From Actinomycetota bacterium (GTDB taxonomy: Bacteria; Actinomycetota; Acidimicrobiia; Acidimicrobiales; RAAP-2), in NCBI GenBank assembly GCA_021324355.1, contig JAJPJD010000040.1, positions 42,626 to 106,625 of the forward strand: a stretch of 64,000 bases of DNA. The letters are read 5' to 3'. The notes beneath the pieces were generated by a model. The model worked only from the letters and a program-made list of their open reading frames with translations. It was not told where the DNA came from and ran no database searches. Made by a program: the position numbers and the translations under genes. This document shows, in pieces, positions 9,249 through 18,704 of the stretch (positions are counted from its first letter, which is position 1; each line of letters opens with the position of its first letter).

Positions 9249-12101
9249 TCAGCCGGAGCCGGTTCCAGAGGGCGGGCGATCGGGCCGAGTCCTCCGCCCT
9301 GTGGCACTGGCCTTTTTGGCTGTTGCCTTCGTCGTCCCCTTGGCCCCGGCCGCCTTGGTGGCCCGGGTCGCCTTGGTTGCCTTGGTGGCCCGGGTCGCCC
9401 GCGGCGCCCGGGGACCAGCCGCCCGGCGCTCGGCCAGCAGCTCGACCGCCCGCTCGAGGGTGATCGACTCCACGTTGTCGCCGCGCCGCAGCGACGCGTT
9501 CACCGTGCCGTCGGTCACATACGGCCCGAACCGGCCGTCACGCACCACGACCGGCCGCTCGGTGTCGGGGTCCGTGCCGAGCTCCCGCAGCGGGCCGGCC
9601 GTCGTCCGGCCGCGGCGGGTCTTGGGCTGGGCAAACAGGGCCCGGGCCTCGTCCAGCTCGATGGTCAGCAGCTGGTCCTCGGTGGCCAGGCTGCGGGTGT
9701 CGCTCCCCCGCTTGAGGTAGGGGCCGAACCGGCCGTTGTGGGCCACGATCTCCTCACCGGTGTCGGGATCGACCCCGACCACCCGGGGGATCGACAGCAG
9801 CTCGAGCGCCTGTTCGAGGGTGAGCGTCTCGGGCGACATGGAGGCGAACAGCGAGGCCGTGCGCGGCTTGGCCCCCCCTTCGGTCGCGTCGCCCAGCTGG
9901 ACATAGGGCCCGAAGCGGCCGGCCTTCACCCACACCTCGAGCCCGCTGTCCGGGTCGGTGCCGAGCAACCGGTCCCCGGAGGGAGCGGCCAAGAGCTGCT
10001 CGGCTCGCTCGACGGTCAGCTCGTCGGGCGCCAGGTCGTCGGGCAACGAGACCCGGTCGCTCCCTCGCTGGAGGTAGGGGCCGTAGCGGCCGACCCGGAC
10101 CACGATCGGCTCGCCGCTGGCGTCGGTGCCGATCGGGATCGAGTTGATCTCCCGGGCGTCGATCTCGCCCAGGTGGAGCGCGACCGCCGCCTTGAGGCCC
10201 AGGCGCAGGGTGTCGCCGCCGAGCTCGCCAGGCTGTCCGTCAGACCTCTGGCGGTCCGACCGATCGGTGCCATTGCGACTCGAGCGCTCCTCGGTCGAGC
10301 CGAAGTAGAAACGGGTGAGCCAGGGCAGCGCTTCCTCCCGGCCGTCGGCGATCTCGTCGAGGTCGTTCTCCATCGACGCGGTGAACCCGTAGTCGACCAG
10401 CTCACCGAAGTGCCGTTCCAGCAACGACACCACCGCGAACGCGGTGAAGCTCGGGACCAGTGCCGAGCCCTTCTTCCACACGTAGCCGCGGTCGATGATG
10501 GTCGACAGCACGGTGGCATAGGTCGACGGCCGGCCCACCCCCAGCTCTTCCATCGCCTTCACCAACGAGGCCTCGGTGTAGCGGGCCGGCGGTTGGGTGG
10601 CGTGGGCCTCGGGTTCGAACGCCTCGGCGCGCACCTGCTGGCCCTCGGCCAAAGGAGGCAGGATCACCTCCCGCTCCGCCAGCTCGGCCTCGGGGTCGTC
10701 GTCCCCCTCCACATATGCCCGCAGGAAGCCGGGGAAGGTGATCACCCGGCCGTTGGCCGAGACCTCGGCGTCGGCCCCGGCGAAGCCCTCGACCGACGCC
10801 GGCACCGGGGCGACCAGCCGGACCTGGGCGCTGCGCCCGGTGGCGTCGTTCATCTGGGAGGCGACCGTGCGCTTCCAGATGAGCTCGTAGAGGCGAAGCT
10901 CGTCACCGCTGAGCGAGGCGGCGGCCTGGTCGGGGGTCCGGAAGGTCTCCCCGGCTGGGCGGATCGCCTCGTGGGCCTCCTGGGCGTTCTTCACCTTGCG
11001 CTCGTAGCGGCGAGGACGCTCGGGCACGTACTCGGGGCCGTAGAGGACGGCGGCCTGGGTCCGGGCGGCCGACAGAGCCTCGTCGGACAGCGTGGTCGAG
11101 TCGGTCCGCATGTAGGTGATCCAGCCCTGTTCGTACAGGCGCTGGGCCACCTGCATGGTCCGCTGGGCACTGAAACGGAGCTTGCGGGCCGCCTCCTGCT
11201 GCAGGGTGGAGGTCATGAACGGCGGGGCTGGCGAGCGGCGGAAGGGTCGTTCGGTGACCGAGCGCACCCCAAAGCGCACCCCGGCCAGGGCCGCCGACAG
11301 CGACCGGGCCGCCGGTTCGTCCAGCACCCGGACCCGGTCGGGCTCCGCGACCTCGCCCCGCTCGTCGAAGTCCTTCCCGGTGGCCACCGGGGTCCCGCCC
11401 AGGGAGACCAGGGTGCCGGTGAATCGGGCCGGCGTCGTCGAGTCGCCCGGCTGTGTCTGCTCGGGCGCGGCGAAGGTTCCCTCGACGCTCCACCAGGCGG
11501 CCGAGCGGAACCGCATCCGGGCCCGCTCCCGTTCGACGATCATCCGGGTGGCCACGCTCTGGACCCGGCCGGCCGACAGCCGGGGCATGATCTTCTTCCA
11601 CAGGACCGGGGACACCTCGTAGCCGTAGAGGCGATCGAGGATGCGGCGCGCCTCTTGGGCATCGACCAGGCGGCGGTCGAGCTCGCGTGGGTTCTCGACC
11701 GCCCGCTGGAGCGCAGCCGGGGTGATCTCGTGGAACACCATCCGTTTCACCGGCACCTGCGGCGCCAGCACCTCGTAGAGGTGCCAGGCGATCGACTCGC
11801 CCTCCCGATCCTCGTCGGTGGCGAGGTACAGCTCGTCGGCCTGCTTCAACTGCCGCTTCAGGTTGGCCACCACCGACCGCTTCTCGGGGGCGGTCACGTA
11901 CAGCGGCTTGAACCCGTTGTCCACGTCCACGCCCAGGCGAGACCACTCCTCGCCCTTGTATGCCGCGGGGATCTCGTCGGCCCCACGGGGAAGGTCCCGA
12001 ATGTGCCCGACCGAGGACTCGACCACGAAGTCCGGGCCGAGCATGCCCGCGATGGTGCGAGCCTTGGCCGGTGACTCGACGATCACGAGTGCTCTGGGCA
12101 T
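9249..12101 (-). CDS. topA: DNA topoisomerase I (type IA)
   Basis: The enzyme relaxes negative supercoils through a tyrosyl 5'-phosphate intermediate. The 950-residue product starts at ATG 12101 with GGAG upstream and reads PRALVIVESPAKARTIAG (Toprim). It has the acidic ATDEDREGE motif and the active-site tyrosine in GWITYMRTDSTTLS. The C-terminal third is a run of TOPRIM_C-type repeats (GRFGPYVQLG, GRFGPYLKRG, GRFGPYVTDG), as in actinobacterial TopA, ending in a Lys/Ala/Thr-rich tail encoded by near-tandem DNA. It is the first gene of the topA-tmk-holB operon. Confidence 0.95.
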   Translation of the reverse strand: MPRALVIVESPAKARTIAGMLGPDFVVESSVGHIRDLPRGADEIPAAYKGEEWSRLGVDVDNGFKPLYVTAPEKRSVVANLKRQLKQADELYLATDEDREGESIAWHLYEVLAPQVPVKRMVFHEITPAALQRAVENPRELDRRLVDAQEARRILDRLYGYEVSPVLWKKIMPRLSAGRVQSVATRMIVERERARMRFRSAAWWSVEGTFAAPEQTQPGDSTTPARFTGTLVSLGGTPVATGKDFDERGEVAEPDRVRVLDEPAARSLSAALAGVRFGVRSVTERPFRRSPAPPFMTSTLQQEAARKLRFSAQRTMQVAQRLYEQGWITYMRTDSTTLSDEALSAARTQAAVLYGPEYVPERPRRYERKVKNAQEAHEAIRPAGETFRTPDQAAASLSGDELRLYELIWKRTVASQMNDATGRSAQVRLVAPVPASVEGFAGADAEVSANGRVITFPGFLRAYVEGDDDPEAELAEREVILPPLAEGQQVRAEAFEPEAHATQPPARYTEASLVKAMEELGVGRPSTYATVLSTIIDRGYVWKKGSALVPSFTAFAVVSLLERHFGELVDYGFTASMENDLDEIADGREEALPWLTRFYFGSTEERSSRNGTDRSDRQRSDGQPGELGGDTLRLGLKAAVALHLGEIDAREINSIPIGTDASGEPIVVRVGRYGPYLQRGSDRVSLPDDLAPDELTVERAEQLLAAPSGDRLLGTDPDSGLEVWVKAGRFGPYVQLGDATEGGAKPRTASLFASMSPETLTLEQALELLSIPRVVGVDPDTGEEIVAHNGRFGPYLKRGSDTRSLATEDQLLTIELDEARALFAQPKTRRGRTTAGPLRELGTDPDTERPVVVRDGRFGPYVTDGTVNASLRRGDNVESITLERAVELLAERRAAGPRAPRATRATKATKATRATKAAGAKGTTKATAKKASATGRRTRPDRPPSGTGSG

Positions 12102-12187
12102 CTCAGCTCCTGCGGGCCGGGTGCGGCCAGGGGGCCGCCGGAGGGACACGATCCCCGCCTGGAGGCGCTCCAGTCAAGAGCGCCAGC

Positions 12188-12217
12188 CCCCGACCAGGAC
12201 ATCGAGGCTGGTCGGGG
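12188..12217 (-). terminator. Stem-loop downstream of hppA
   Basis: A perfect 10-bp inverted repeat (CCCCGACCAG at 12188-12197, CTGGTCGGGG at 12208-12217) with a 10-nt loop lies 50 bp after the hppA stop and 87 bp before the topA start. There is no clear U-tract. It could attenuate read-through from hppA into topA. Confidence 0.5.
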
Positions 12218-12267
12218 CCCGTTCGGACCCGGAGTCGTCGGCGAGCCGTCGCCGCCCCAGACCCCCG

Positions 12268-14586
12268 CTAGTCCGCCACCGCCAGGGCCGGCGGCTCGTC
12301 GGGCACCATGGCCTCCGCCTTGCGCTTGGAGAAGGCGATGGCCGACAGCAGGATCACCAGGGCGATCCCGGCGATGGCGTAGCGGGCCCCATCGTTGTGC
12401 CGCAGCGAGATCACGGCCGGCAGGATGAGCAGCGAGACCAGGTTCATCACCTTGATCAAGGGGTTGAGCGCCGGGCCGGCGGTGTCCTTGAACGGGTCGC
12501 CGACGGTGTCACCGATCACCGCCGCCTTGTGGGTCTCGGAGCCCTTGCCCCCTTCCCGGCCTTCCTCGATGTACTTCTTGGCGTTGTCCCACGCCCCACC
12601 GGAGTTCGACAGGGTGTTGGCCATCAGCTGGCCGGTGAGGATGGCAGCAGCCAGGAACGCGCCCAGGGCCTGGTAGTTGATGCCGAAGCCGATGATGGCC
12701 GGCGTGAGCACTGCCAGCAGCGCCGGGGTGGCCAGCTCGCGCTGGGCGGCCGCGGTGCAGATCGAGATCACCCGCCCGTACTCGGGCTTCTCGGTGTTGT
12801 CCATGATCCCGGGGTGGTCCCGGAACTGGCGGCGCACTTCTTGGACGACGGTCCCAGCCGAACGCCCGACGGCCCGGATCGCGAGCGACGAGAACAAGAA
12901 CGCGACCGACCCGCCGATCAGCAGGCCGATGAAGGTGGTCGGGTCGGCCACGTTGATCTGCGCCGCGATCTGGTGGAACAGCTGGGAGCCGGTCGCATGG
13001 AGATTCAGCTGGGAACCGATGGTCTCGATGAACGAGGCAAACAGCGCCACCGCCGCGATGACCGCCGAGCCGATCGCCACCCCCTTGGTGATGGCCTTGG
13101 TCGTGTTGCCCACCGCATCGAGGCTGACCATGATCCGCTCGGCCTCGCCGCTGAACTCACCGGACATCTCCGCGACCCCGGCCGCGTTGTCCGAGACCGG
13201 ACCGAAGCTGTCCTCAGAGACGATCATCCCGGTGGTGGCGAGCAGGCCGATCCCGATCAGCGCCACCAGGTACAAGGAGAACTCGATGTTGCCGTGGCCC
13301 AGGCCGATGGCGACTGCGATCGCGATCGCGATCGCGATGATGGCCCACACCGACGACTCGAGGCCGATCGAGATCCCCGACAGCACCGTGGTGGCCGGAC
13401 CGGTGCGGGCCGATTCGGCGATCTCGCGCACCGGGCTGCGCTCGGTGGAGGTGAACTGCTCGGTGATCTGGCTAGCCACCAGCGCGAGCACCACGCCGGT
13501 CAGCACCGCGTAGAAGACCTTCAAGTTGTGGACGTAGTACTGGGCCACGAAGAACGCGCCCACCACCGTGATCAACGCCGCGCTCCAAAAGCCGCGATTG
13601 ATCGCCGACAGGGCGTTGCGATCCTTTGGCCGAGCCCGAACCAGCAGCACTCCGGCCACCGAGGCCACGATGCCGATAGCCGGGACGATCAGCGGGTAGA
13701 GGACCGCCGGGGTGGGGTTGCGGTGAATGGTCCGGAACGCCGCGAAGCCGAGGATCAGCGAGGAGATGATGGTGATGATGTAGGACTCGAACAGGTCGGC
13801 CGCCATGCCGGCGCAGTCGCCCACGTTGTCGCCCACGTTGTCGGCGATGGTGGCCGCGTTCCGGGGGTCGTCCTCGGGGATGCCGGCCTCGACCTTGCCA
13901 ACCAGGTCTGCCCCGACGTCGGCGGCCTTGGTGAAGATCCCCCCGCCGACCCGCATGAACAGGGCCAGCAGCGAGGCCCCGAAGGCGAAGCCGACCAGGA
14001 CCGCGGTGGCGGTGTTCTGGAAGATGAACATGATCGCGGTTGCCCCGAGCAGCCCGAGGCCGACACACAACATCCCGGTCACCGCGCCCGAACGGAAGGC
14101 AACCTTGAGCGCCCGGTCCAGCCGGCCGCCGGTGGCAGCGGCCGCGGTGCGGACATTGCCCCGCACCGCCACGCTCATGCCGATGAACCCGGTCAGCCCG
14201 GAGAACGCCGCCCCGAACAAAAAGCAGACCACCCGCAGCAGCCCGGCCTGGGCGAAGCTGAACGCGATCGTGCCGTTCGGCCTGGTCACTTTGGTCGCCG
14301 TGAAGAAGATGAGGATGGCCAGCGGGACCACGATGATCGCGATCACCTTGAACTGGCGCTTCAAGAACGCTTCGGCCCCCTCCTGGATGGCCCGGGCGAT
14401 GTCGCGCATGGTGGCGGTGCCCTGGTCCGCCCGGAGCACCCCTCGCATGAGGGCGAGTCCGGAGAGGATCCCTACCACCCCGGCGAGGAGGGCCAGGACC
14501 AGCCACACCTTGTCGGTCCCCCCGAGGTGGAAGTTCTGGTAGCTGCCCTCGGTGGCCAGCTGGGTCAGGCCTGGCATACGCGACAT
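12268..14586 (-). CDS. hppA: Membrane-bound proton-translocating pyrophosphatase
   Basis: The enzyme couples PPi hydrolysis to proton (or sodium) export. The 772-residue, about 16-helix product has the PPi/Mg site in KAADVGADLVGKVE and DDPRNAATIADNVGDNVGD. A second acidic site reads DNAAGVAEM, and a third, near the C-terminus, reads GDTVGDPFKDTAGP. The segment GNTTKAIT carries the Lys and Thr that mark the potassium-independent subclass, whereas potassium-dependent enzymes have Ala and Ala/Gly there. A weak GAAGGGA ribosome-binding site precedes ATG 14586. It stands alone between topA and the permease gene. Confidence 0.93.
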   Translation of the reverse strand: MSRMPGLTQLATEGSYQNFHLGGTDKVWLVLALLAGVVGILSGLALMRGVLRADQGTATMRDIARAIQEGAEAFLKRQFKVIAIIVVPLAILIFFTATKVTRPNGTIAFSFAQAGLLRVVCFLFGAAFSGLTGFIGMSVAVRGNVRTAAAATGGRLDRALKVAFRSGAVTGMLCVGLGLLGATAIMFIFQNTATAVLVGFAFGASLLALFMRVGGGIFTKAADVGADLVGKVEAGIPEDDPRNAATIADNVGDNVGDCAGMAADLFESYIITIISSLILGFAAFRTIHRNPTPAVLYPLIVPAIGIVASVAGVLLVRARPKDRNALSAINRGFWSAALITVVGAFFVAQYYVHNLKVFYAVLTGVVLALVASQITEQFTSTERSPVREIAESARTGPATTVLSGISIGLESSVWAIIAIAIAIAVAIGLGHGNIEFSLYLVALIGIGLLATTGMIVSEDSFGPVSDNAAGVAEMSGEFSGEAERIMVSLDAVGNTTKAITKGVAIGSAVIAAVALFASFIETIGSQLNLHATGSQLFHQIAAQINVADPTTFIGLLIGGSVAFLFSSLAIRAVGRSAGTVVQEVRRQFRDHPGIMDNTEKPEYGRVISICTAAAQRELATPALLAVLTPAIIGFGINYQALGAFLAAAILTGQLMANTLSNSGGAWDNAKKYIEEGREGGKGSETHKAAVIGDTVGDPFKDTAGPALNPLIKVMNLVSLLILPAVISLRHNDGARYAIAGIALVILLSAIAFSKRKAEAMVPDEPPALAVAD
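13316..13338. repeat. GCGATC hexamer tandem repeat inside hppA
   Basis: Nearly four copies of GCGATC lie in frame within hppA and encode an alternating Ala-Ile run inside a transmembrane helix. It is a potential site of slippage that would change helix length by two residues per unit. Confidence 0.7.
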
Positions 14587-14808
14587 GGTTCCCTTCGCAT
14601 GGCTGTCCTATCGGTGCTCCCCCGCTCCCGGCGGGGCCACCCGGCCGAGCCTCCGGCGGCCCGCGGCAGGTCCGGTCGCAGAACCTCGGGCCACCGTGCC
14701 GGGGAGAGGCGGAACGCGGCCCAGCAGGAGTCGCCGACGCTCCATGGGCCGGGTGGACGATAGCGAGCCCGGGGCCCCTCCGGCAAGGTCCCCGGCGCTC
14801 GGCCCATC

Positions 14809-17241
14809 TCAGGCCTCCTGATCGGCCGGTCCGGCCACCAGCTCGTAGTCCGGGTTGAGCAGGGCCAGCCGGCGCCCCCAGGAGCCGGCCATCCCCGATG
14901 CGACCAGCCGGGCCCCGGTCTCGATCCCCGGGATCCGTGGCCGGCCCTGGAAGACCAGGAGGATCCGTCCGGTGTCGTCCACCAGCACGCACTCGAGGTT
15001 CTGGGTGCCACCCCGGGGCTGCACCCGGACCGAGTGGATGCGGCCAGCCACCCGCACCCGCTGGCGCCAGCCGACCTCCCCGATCGGCACCGTGTCCCGG
15101 GACCGCCGGGCCAACGCCTCGTCGGCCGCCAGCGGTCGGCCTCGGGAGGGCGGCGGGGCCGGCTCCCCCCGGGGAGCGGGGCGGGAGAGCAGCTCGCCCA
15201 CGTTGAACGGGACGATGGTCGGGCTGACGTGGGGCACCACGCTCAGCGCGGCCGCGATCCGGTCGGCCGTCCGGTCGTGCAGCAGCCGCTCCCAGGCCGA
15301 GCGGAAGCTCCGCCGGGGCAGGAGCACCGTGCACTCGGTGTCCCCGTCGGCCACCGCGTCGGCCACCAGGGCCAAGGCCGCCCGGTTCAGCCGGCGGTCC
15401 CGGCACTCGACGATGTCGAGCGGCAGCCGTGACAGCCCGAGGCGACCCCACTCCTCCTCCAACTGCCTGGCCACCTTGGTGTCCAGGTTGAAGTGGACCG
15501 CCCGCAGGTCGTCGGGGTTCAGGCTCCGCGCATACTGCAGCGCTCGGGCGGTCGCCAGGTCGAAGCGGTCGACGAAGACCACGACCACGTGGCGGGAGAG
15601 GATCGGCTCCTCGGTTGCCCGGACCGCCCCCAGCTCGAGCAGCTCCTCCTCGGCCACGTAGCGCCGGTGGAGCCTGATCAGCCCCACGAACAGCAGCGGG
15701 CCGACCACCACGACGACCCACGCCCCCTCGGTGAACTTGGCCACCGCGAAGATGGCGACCACGCTCGCTGAGAGGAAGGCGGCGAAGCCGTTGACCACCA
15801 GGTTCCGGCGCCAGTGCCGGCCCCGTTCGGTCAGGTGGTGGTGGACCATCCCGGCCCCGGCCATGGTGAACCCGGTGAACACCCCGATCGCGTACAACGC
15901 GACCAGGGCGCTCACCTTGGACCGGGTGACCACCAACAAGATGATGGCGACCGCGCCCAGGACCAAGATCCCGTTGGAGAACGCCAGCCGGTGTCCCCGG
16001 CGGGTGAGCTGACGGGGCAGGAACTGGTCGGTGGCGACAAAGCTGGCCAGGTAGGGGAACCCGTTGAAGCTGGTGTTGCCGCCGGTGTAGAGGATGAGCA
16101 GGGTGGCCGCCTGGACCACGTAGAACAACCCTCTCGCCACCCCGCTCGTGCCCAGCACGTCGCGCACCTCCTGGGAGATGACCGTGGGGGAGCCGGCCGC
16201 ATAGGGGATGGCGTGGGTCCAGCGGGCGAGCAGGGTCACCCCGGCCAAGAGGAAGGCGAGGGTGGTGCTCATGACCACGAGCGTCCGCCGGGCGTTGACC
16301 GCCTCGGGCGGCCGGAAGCTGGCCACTCCGTTGGAGATGGCCTCGAGGCCGGTCAGCGAGGAGCCGCCGTTGGCGAACGCCCGGAGCAGGGTGATGAACG
16401 CCAGCCCCATGAGCAGCCCCGACCCGGAGTGCCCCAGGTGGCCGTCGACCAGCAGGCGGGCCGGGGGGAGGGGGTGAGGGTGGAGGTCGCCCAAGGCCGC
16501 CTTCACGTAGCCGACCACGATGACCGCGCCCACCGAGACCACGAAGAAGTAGGTGGGAAAGGCAAAGAGCCGGCCCGCCTCCCGGATCCCCCGCAGGTTG
16601 CCGTAGATGAGGAGGAGGACCACTGCGACCGAGATGATCACGCTGTAGGGCAGCAGCGCCGGGAACGCGCTGGTGAGGGCGTCGGTGCCCGCCGCGGTCT
16701 GCACCGCCACCGTCACCGTGTAGTCGATGAGGAGGGCCACCGCGGCGATCTGCGCCACGGTGGGGCCGAAGTTGTCCCGGGCCACCACGTAGGCACCGCC
16801 GGCTTTGGTGTAGCGGCCGATGACCTGCAGGTAGGAGAGGGTGACGAAGAACAGCACCCCCAAGATGGCGATCATCACCGGCACGATCAGGGTGAACGCG
16901 GCCAGGCCGATCGCCGGGACCAGCTGGTTCAGCGCCTCCTCGGTGCCGTAGGCCGAGGACGACAGGCAGTCGGGGGAGAGCACCCCGAGTGCGATGGGGC
17001 GGCTCAGCCGTTCGCTGCGGAGCTGCTCGCTGATGAGCGGCGGGCCGAGGAGGCGGTTCTTCAGCCGGTAGCCGAGCGACTCGGGGATGCCGGCGGCAGC
17101 ATCGGCCGGCATCGCCACCGGCGGGGCGGGCGGCGGGGCCGGCCGGGTCGGGGGCGGGCGGTCGTCGGGGGACAGGACGGTCCCGGCCGGGCGCACCCCG
17201 GCCGACTGCGGGTCCGTCGGCGACCGATCCATCCGGCTCAC
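14809..17241 (-). CDS. APC-superfamily permease (KimA/potassium-uptake-like) with C-terminal OB-fold domain
   Basis: This is an 810-residue protein. Residues about 75-530 form 12 hydrophobic helices of the APC fold (LSPDCLSSSAYGTEE at the start, GGAYVVARDNFGP in an early helix). A cytoplasmic domain follows (about 550-690). The last 80 residues begin RVRVAGRIHSVRVQP and form an OB-fold-like barrel. In mycobacteria I recall the permease and an OB-fold protein as separate genes around ceoBC, so this looks like a fusion. The divergent TrkA pair makes a potassium-transport role likely, though amino-acid transport is possible. GTG 17241 and ATG 17232 are both possible starts; GGTGAG favours the latter. 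Confidence 0.75.
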   Translation of the reverse strand: MSRMDRSPTDPQSAGVRPAGTVLSPDDRPPPTRPAPPPAPPVAMPADAAAGIPESLGYRLKNRLLGPPLISEQLRSERLSRPIALGVLSPDCLSSSAYGTEEALNQLVPAIGLAAFTLIVPVMIAILGVLFFVTLSYLQVIGRYTKAGGAYVVARDNFGPTVAQIAAVALLIDYTVTVAVQTAAGTDALTSAFPALLPYSVIISVAVVLLLIYGNLRGIREAGRLFAFPTYFFVVSVGAVIVVGYVKAALGDLHPHPLPPARLLVDGHLGHSGSGLLMGLAFITLLRAFANGGSSLTGLEAISNGVASFRPPEAVNARRTLVVMSTTLAFLLAGVTLLARWTHAIPYAAGSPTVISQEVRDVLGTSGVARGLFYVVQAATLLILYTGGNTSFNGFPYLASFVATDQFLPRQLTRRGHRLAFSNGILVLGAVAIILLVVTRSKVSALVALYAIGVFTGFTMAGAGMVHHHLTERGRHWRRNLVVNGFAAFLSASVVAIFAVAKFTEGAWVVVVVGPLLFVGLIRLHRRYVAEEELLELGAVRATEEPILSRHVVVVFVDRFDLATARALQYARSLNPDDLRAVHFNLDTKVARQLEEEWGRLGLSRLPLDIVECRDRRLNRAALALVADAVADGDTECTVLLPRRSFRSAWERLLHDRTADRIAAALSVVPHVSPTIVPFNVGELLSRPAPRGEPAPPPSRGRPLAADEALARRSRDTVPIGEVGWRQRVRVAGRIHSVRVQPRGGTQNLECVLVDDTGRILLVFQGRPRIPGIETGARLVASGMAGSWGRRLALLNPDYELVAGPADQEA

Positions 17242-17312
17242 CCTAAAGCAGCGCCGTGCCGACCCGGGACCACCGCGGCGACCTTTACAACCGCAGGTCC
17301 CCGTGTTCCACT

Positions 17313-17999
17313 GTGCGGGTGCACGTCGTGGTGGTCGGATGCGGCCGGGTCGGCTCCGGCCTGGCCAAGGTCCTGGACGACCAGGGCCACAGCGTCGCCA
17401 TCTTGGACCAGAACCCCCGGGCGTTCCGCCGGCTCTCCGAGAGCTTCGGTGGCCAGCGGCTGGTCGGCTCGGGGTTCGACCGCGACGACCTGGAGGCAGC
17501 CGGAGCCAAGGAGGCCGACGCCCTGGCCGCGGTGACCAGCGGCGACAACACCAACATCCTCACGGTGCGCATCGCCCGCGAGAACTACGGCATCGCGCGA
17601 GTGGTGGCCCGCATCTACGACCCCCGGCGGGCCGAGATCTACCAACGGCTGGGGATCCCGACCGTGGCCACGGTGCCCTGGACCATCGACCAGGTCCACC
17701 GGGCCCTGCTCCCCGAGCAGAACGACGCCGAGTGGGTCGACGCCACCGGCCGCCTGGTCCTGGTCGAGCGGCGGCTGCCCGAGCACTGGGCCGGTCGGGC
17801 CCTGCGCGAGCTCGAGGCCGATGGCCAGGTCCGCCTGGTCGCGGTCACCCGGGCCGGCACGCCCCGCCTGGAGACCGCCGACCTGGTCGGCCAGGAGGGG
17901 GACGTCCTGCACCTGGCGGTGGTGAAGGAGGCGCTGGACACCCTCCGGGTACGCCTTGGCCCGGCCGAGCTGGTGAACGGGCGGGAGCGCTCGCGGTGA
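17313..17999 (+). CDS. TrkA-family potassium regulatory protein (first of pair, CeoB-like)
   Basis: The 228-residue RCK protein begins at GTG 17313, where the Rossmann strand begins (RVHVVVVGCGRVGSG; dinucleotide loop GCGRVG, residues 9-14). An upstream extension lacks homology. The N-terminal RCK-N domain binds NAD(H) or nucleotide; the C-terminal RCK-C (about 140-220) ends in EGDVLHLAV. Such proteins gate potassium transporters. It is translationally coupled to the next trkA (GTG/TGA overlap at 17996) and divergent from the APC permease, matching the ceoBC-permease synteny of actinobacteria. Confidence 0.88.
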   Translation: MRVHVVVVGCGRVGSGLAKVLDDQGHSVAILDQNPRAFRRLSESFGGQRLVGSGFDRDDLEAAGAKEADALAAVTSGDNTNILTVRIARENYGIARVVARIYDPRRAEIYQRLGIPTVATVPWTIDQVHRALLPEQNDAEWVDATGRLVLVERRLPEHWAGRALRELEADGQVRLVAVTRAGTPRLETADLVGQEGDVLHLAVVKEALDTLRVRLGPAELVNGRERSR

Positions 18000-18658
18000 A
18001 GGTCGCCATCTGCGGGGCCGGCAACGTGGGCACGGCCATTGCCCGGGACCTGAGCGCGAGCGGCCACGACGTCCTGGTCATCGACAAGGAGCCCGATGTG
18101 GTCGATCGGCGGCGCAAGGAACTCGACGTCACCTGGATCACCGCCGACGCGTGCGAGGTCGCCTCGCTCGACGCGGCTGGCCTGGCCAGCGTGGACGTGG
18201 TGGTGGCGGCCACCGGCGACGACGAGGACAACCTGGTCATCTCGTTGCTGGCCAAGCAGGAGTTCGCGGTCCCCCGGGTGGTGGCCCGGGTCAACCACTC
18301 CAAGAACCAGTGGCTGTTCAACGAGGGCTGGGGGGTCGACATCTCGGTCTCCACCCCCGGGCTGATCACTGCCATCGTCGAAGAAGCGGTCTCGGTCGGG
18401 TCCGTGGTCCGGCTGCTCCAGTTCGAACGGGGTGCCACCCACCTGGTCGAGGTGACCTTGGCACCGGAGTCCCCGGCGGTCGGGCGGTCGATCTCGTCCC
18501 TCGAGCTTCCCCGGGAGGCGACCGTGGTCGCGGTGGTGCGCGACGACCACCTGGTGGTCCCCCGGGCCGAGGTGGTCCTCCACGACGGCGACGAGGTGCT
18601 GGTGCTGGTCGCCCAGGAGGCCGAAGCCGAGGTGCGAGCGGTGCTCGTCGGCGCCTAG
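17996..18658 (+). CDS. TrkA-family potassium regulatory protein (second of pair, CeoC-like)
   Basis: This is a 220-residue RCK-N plus RCK-C protein. The NAD-binding loop is GAGNVG (residues 7-12), with the acidic end of beta-2 in VIDKEPDVV. The strand VVVAATGDDEDNLV is typical of TrkA, and the RCK-C domain ends GDEVLVLV. GTG 17996 overlaps the TGA of the preceding paralogue, so the two are probably made in equal amounts and form a heteromeric gating ring. It ends in TAG, showing that TAG is a normal stop here. Confidence 0.88.
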   Translation: MKVAICGAGNVGTAIARDLSASGHDVLVIDKEPDVVDRRRKELDVTWITADACEVASLDAAGLASVDVVVAATGDDEDNLVISLLAKQEFAVPRVVARVNHSKNQWLFNEGWGVDISVSTPGLITAIVEEAVSVGSVVRLLQFERGATHLVEVTLAPESPAVGRSISSLELPREATVVAVVRDDHLVVPRAEVVLHDGDEVLVLVAQEAEAEVRAVLVGA

Positions 18659-18704
18659 ACGGCGGTGCACCTGGGAGCGGGGGTGACCCCCGTAGCATGG
18701 AGCC

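Noticed and set aside
9300..9400. Near-tandem repeats at the 3' end of topA as a CRISPR or mobile repeat
   Set aside because: They are in-frame codon repeats for a Lys/Ala/Thr-rich tail typical of actinobacterial TopA.
9132..12074. 980-codon plus-strand frame opposite topA
   Set aside because: It is antisense to a clear topoisomerase I, is Gly/Pro/Arg-rich with no motif, and has no ribosome-binding site; a GC-driven shadow.
11818..14763. 981-codon plus-strand frame opposite hppA
   Set aside because: Antisense to the membrane pyrophosphatase, with low-complexity Arg/His/Gly/Asp composition; a shadow.
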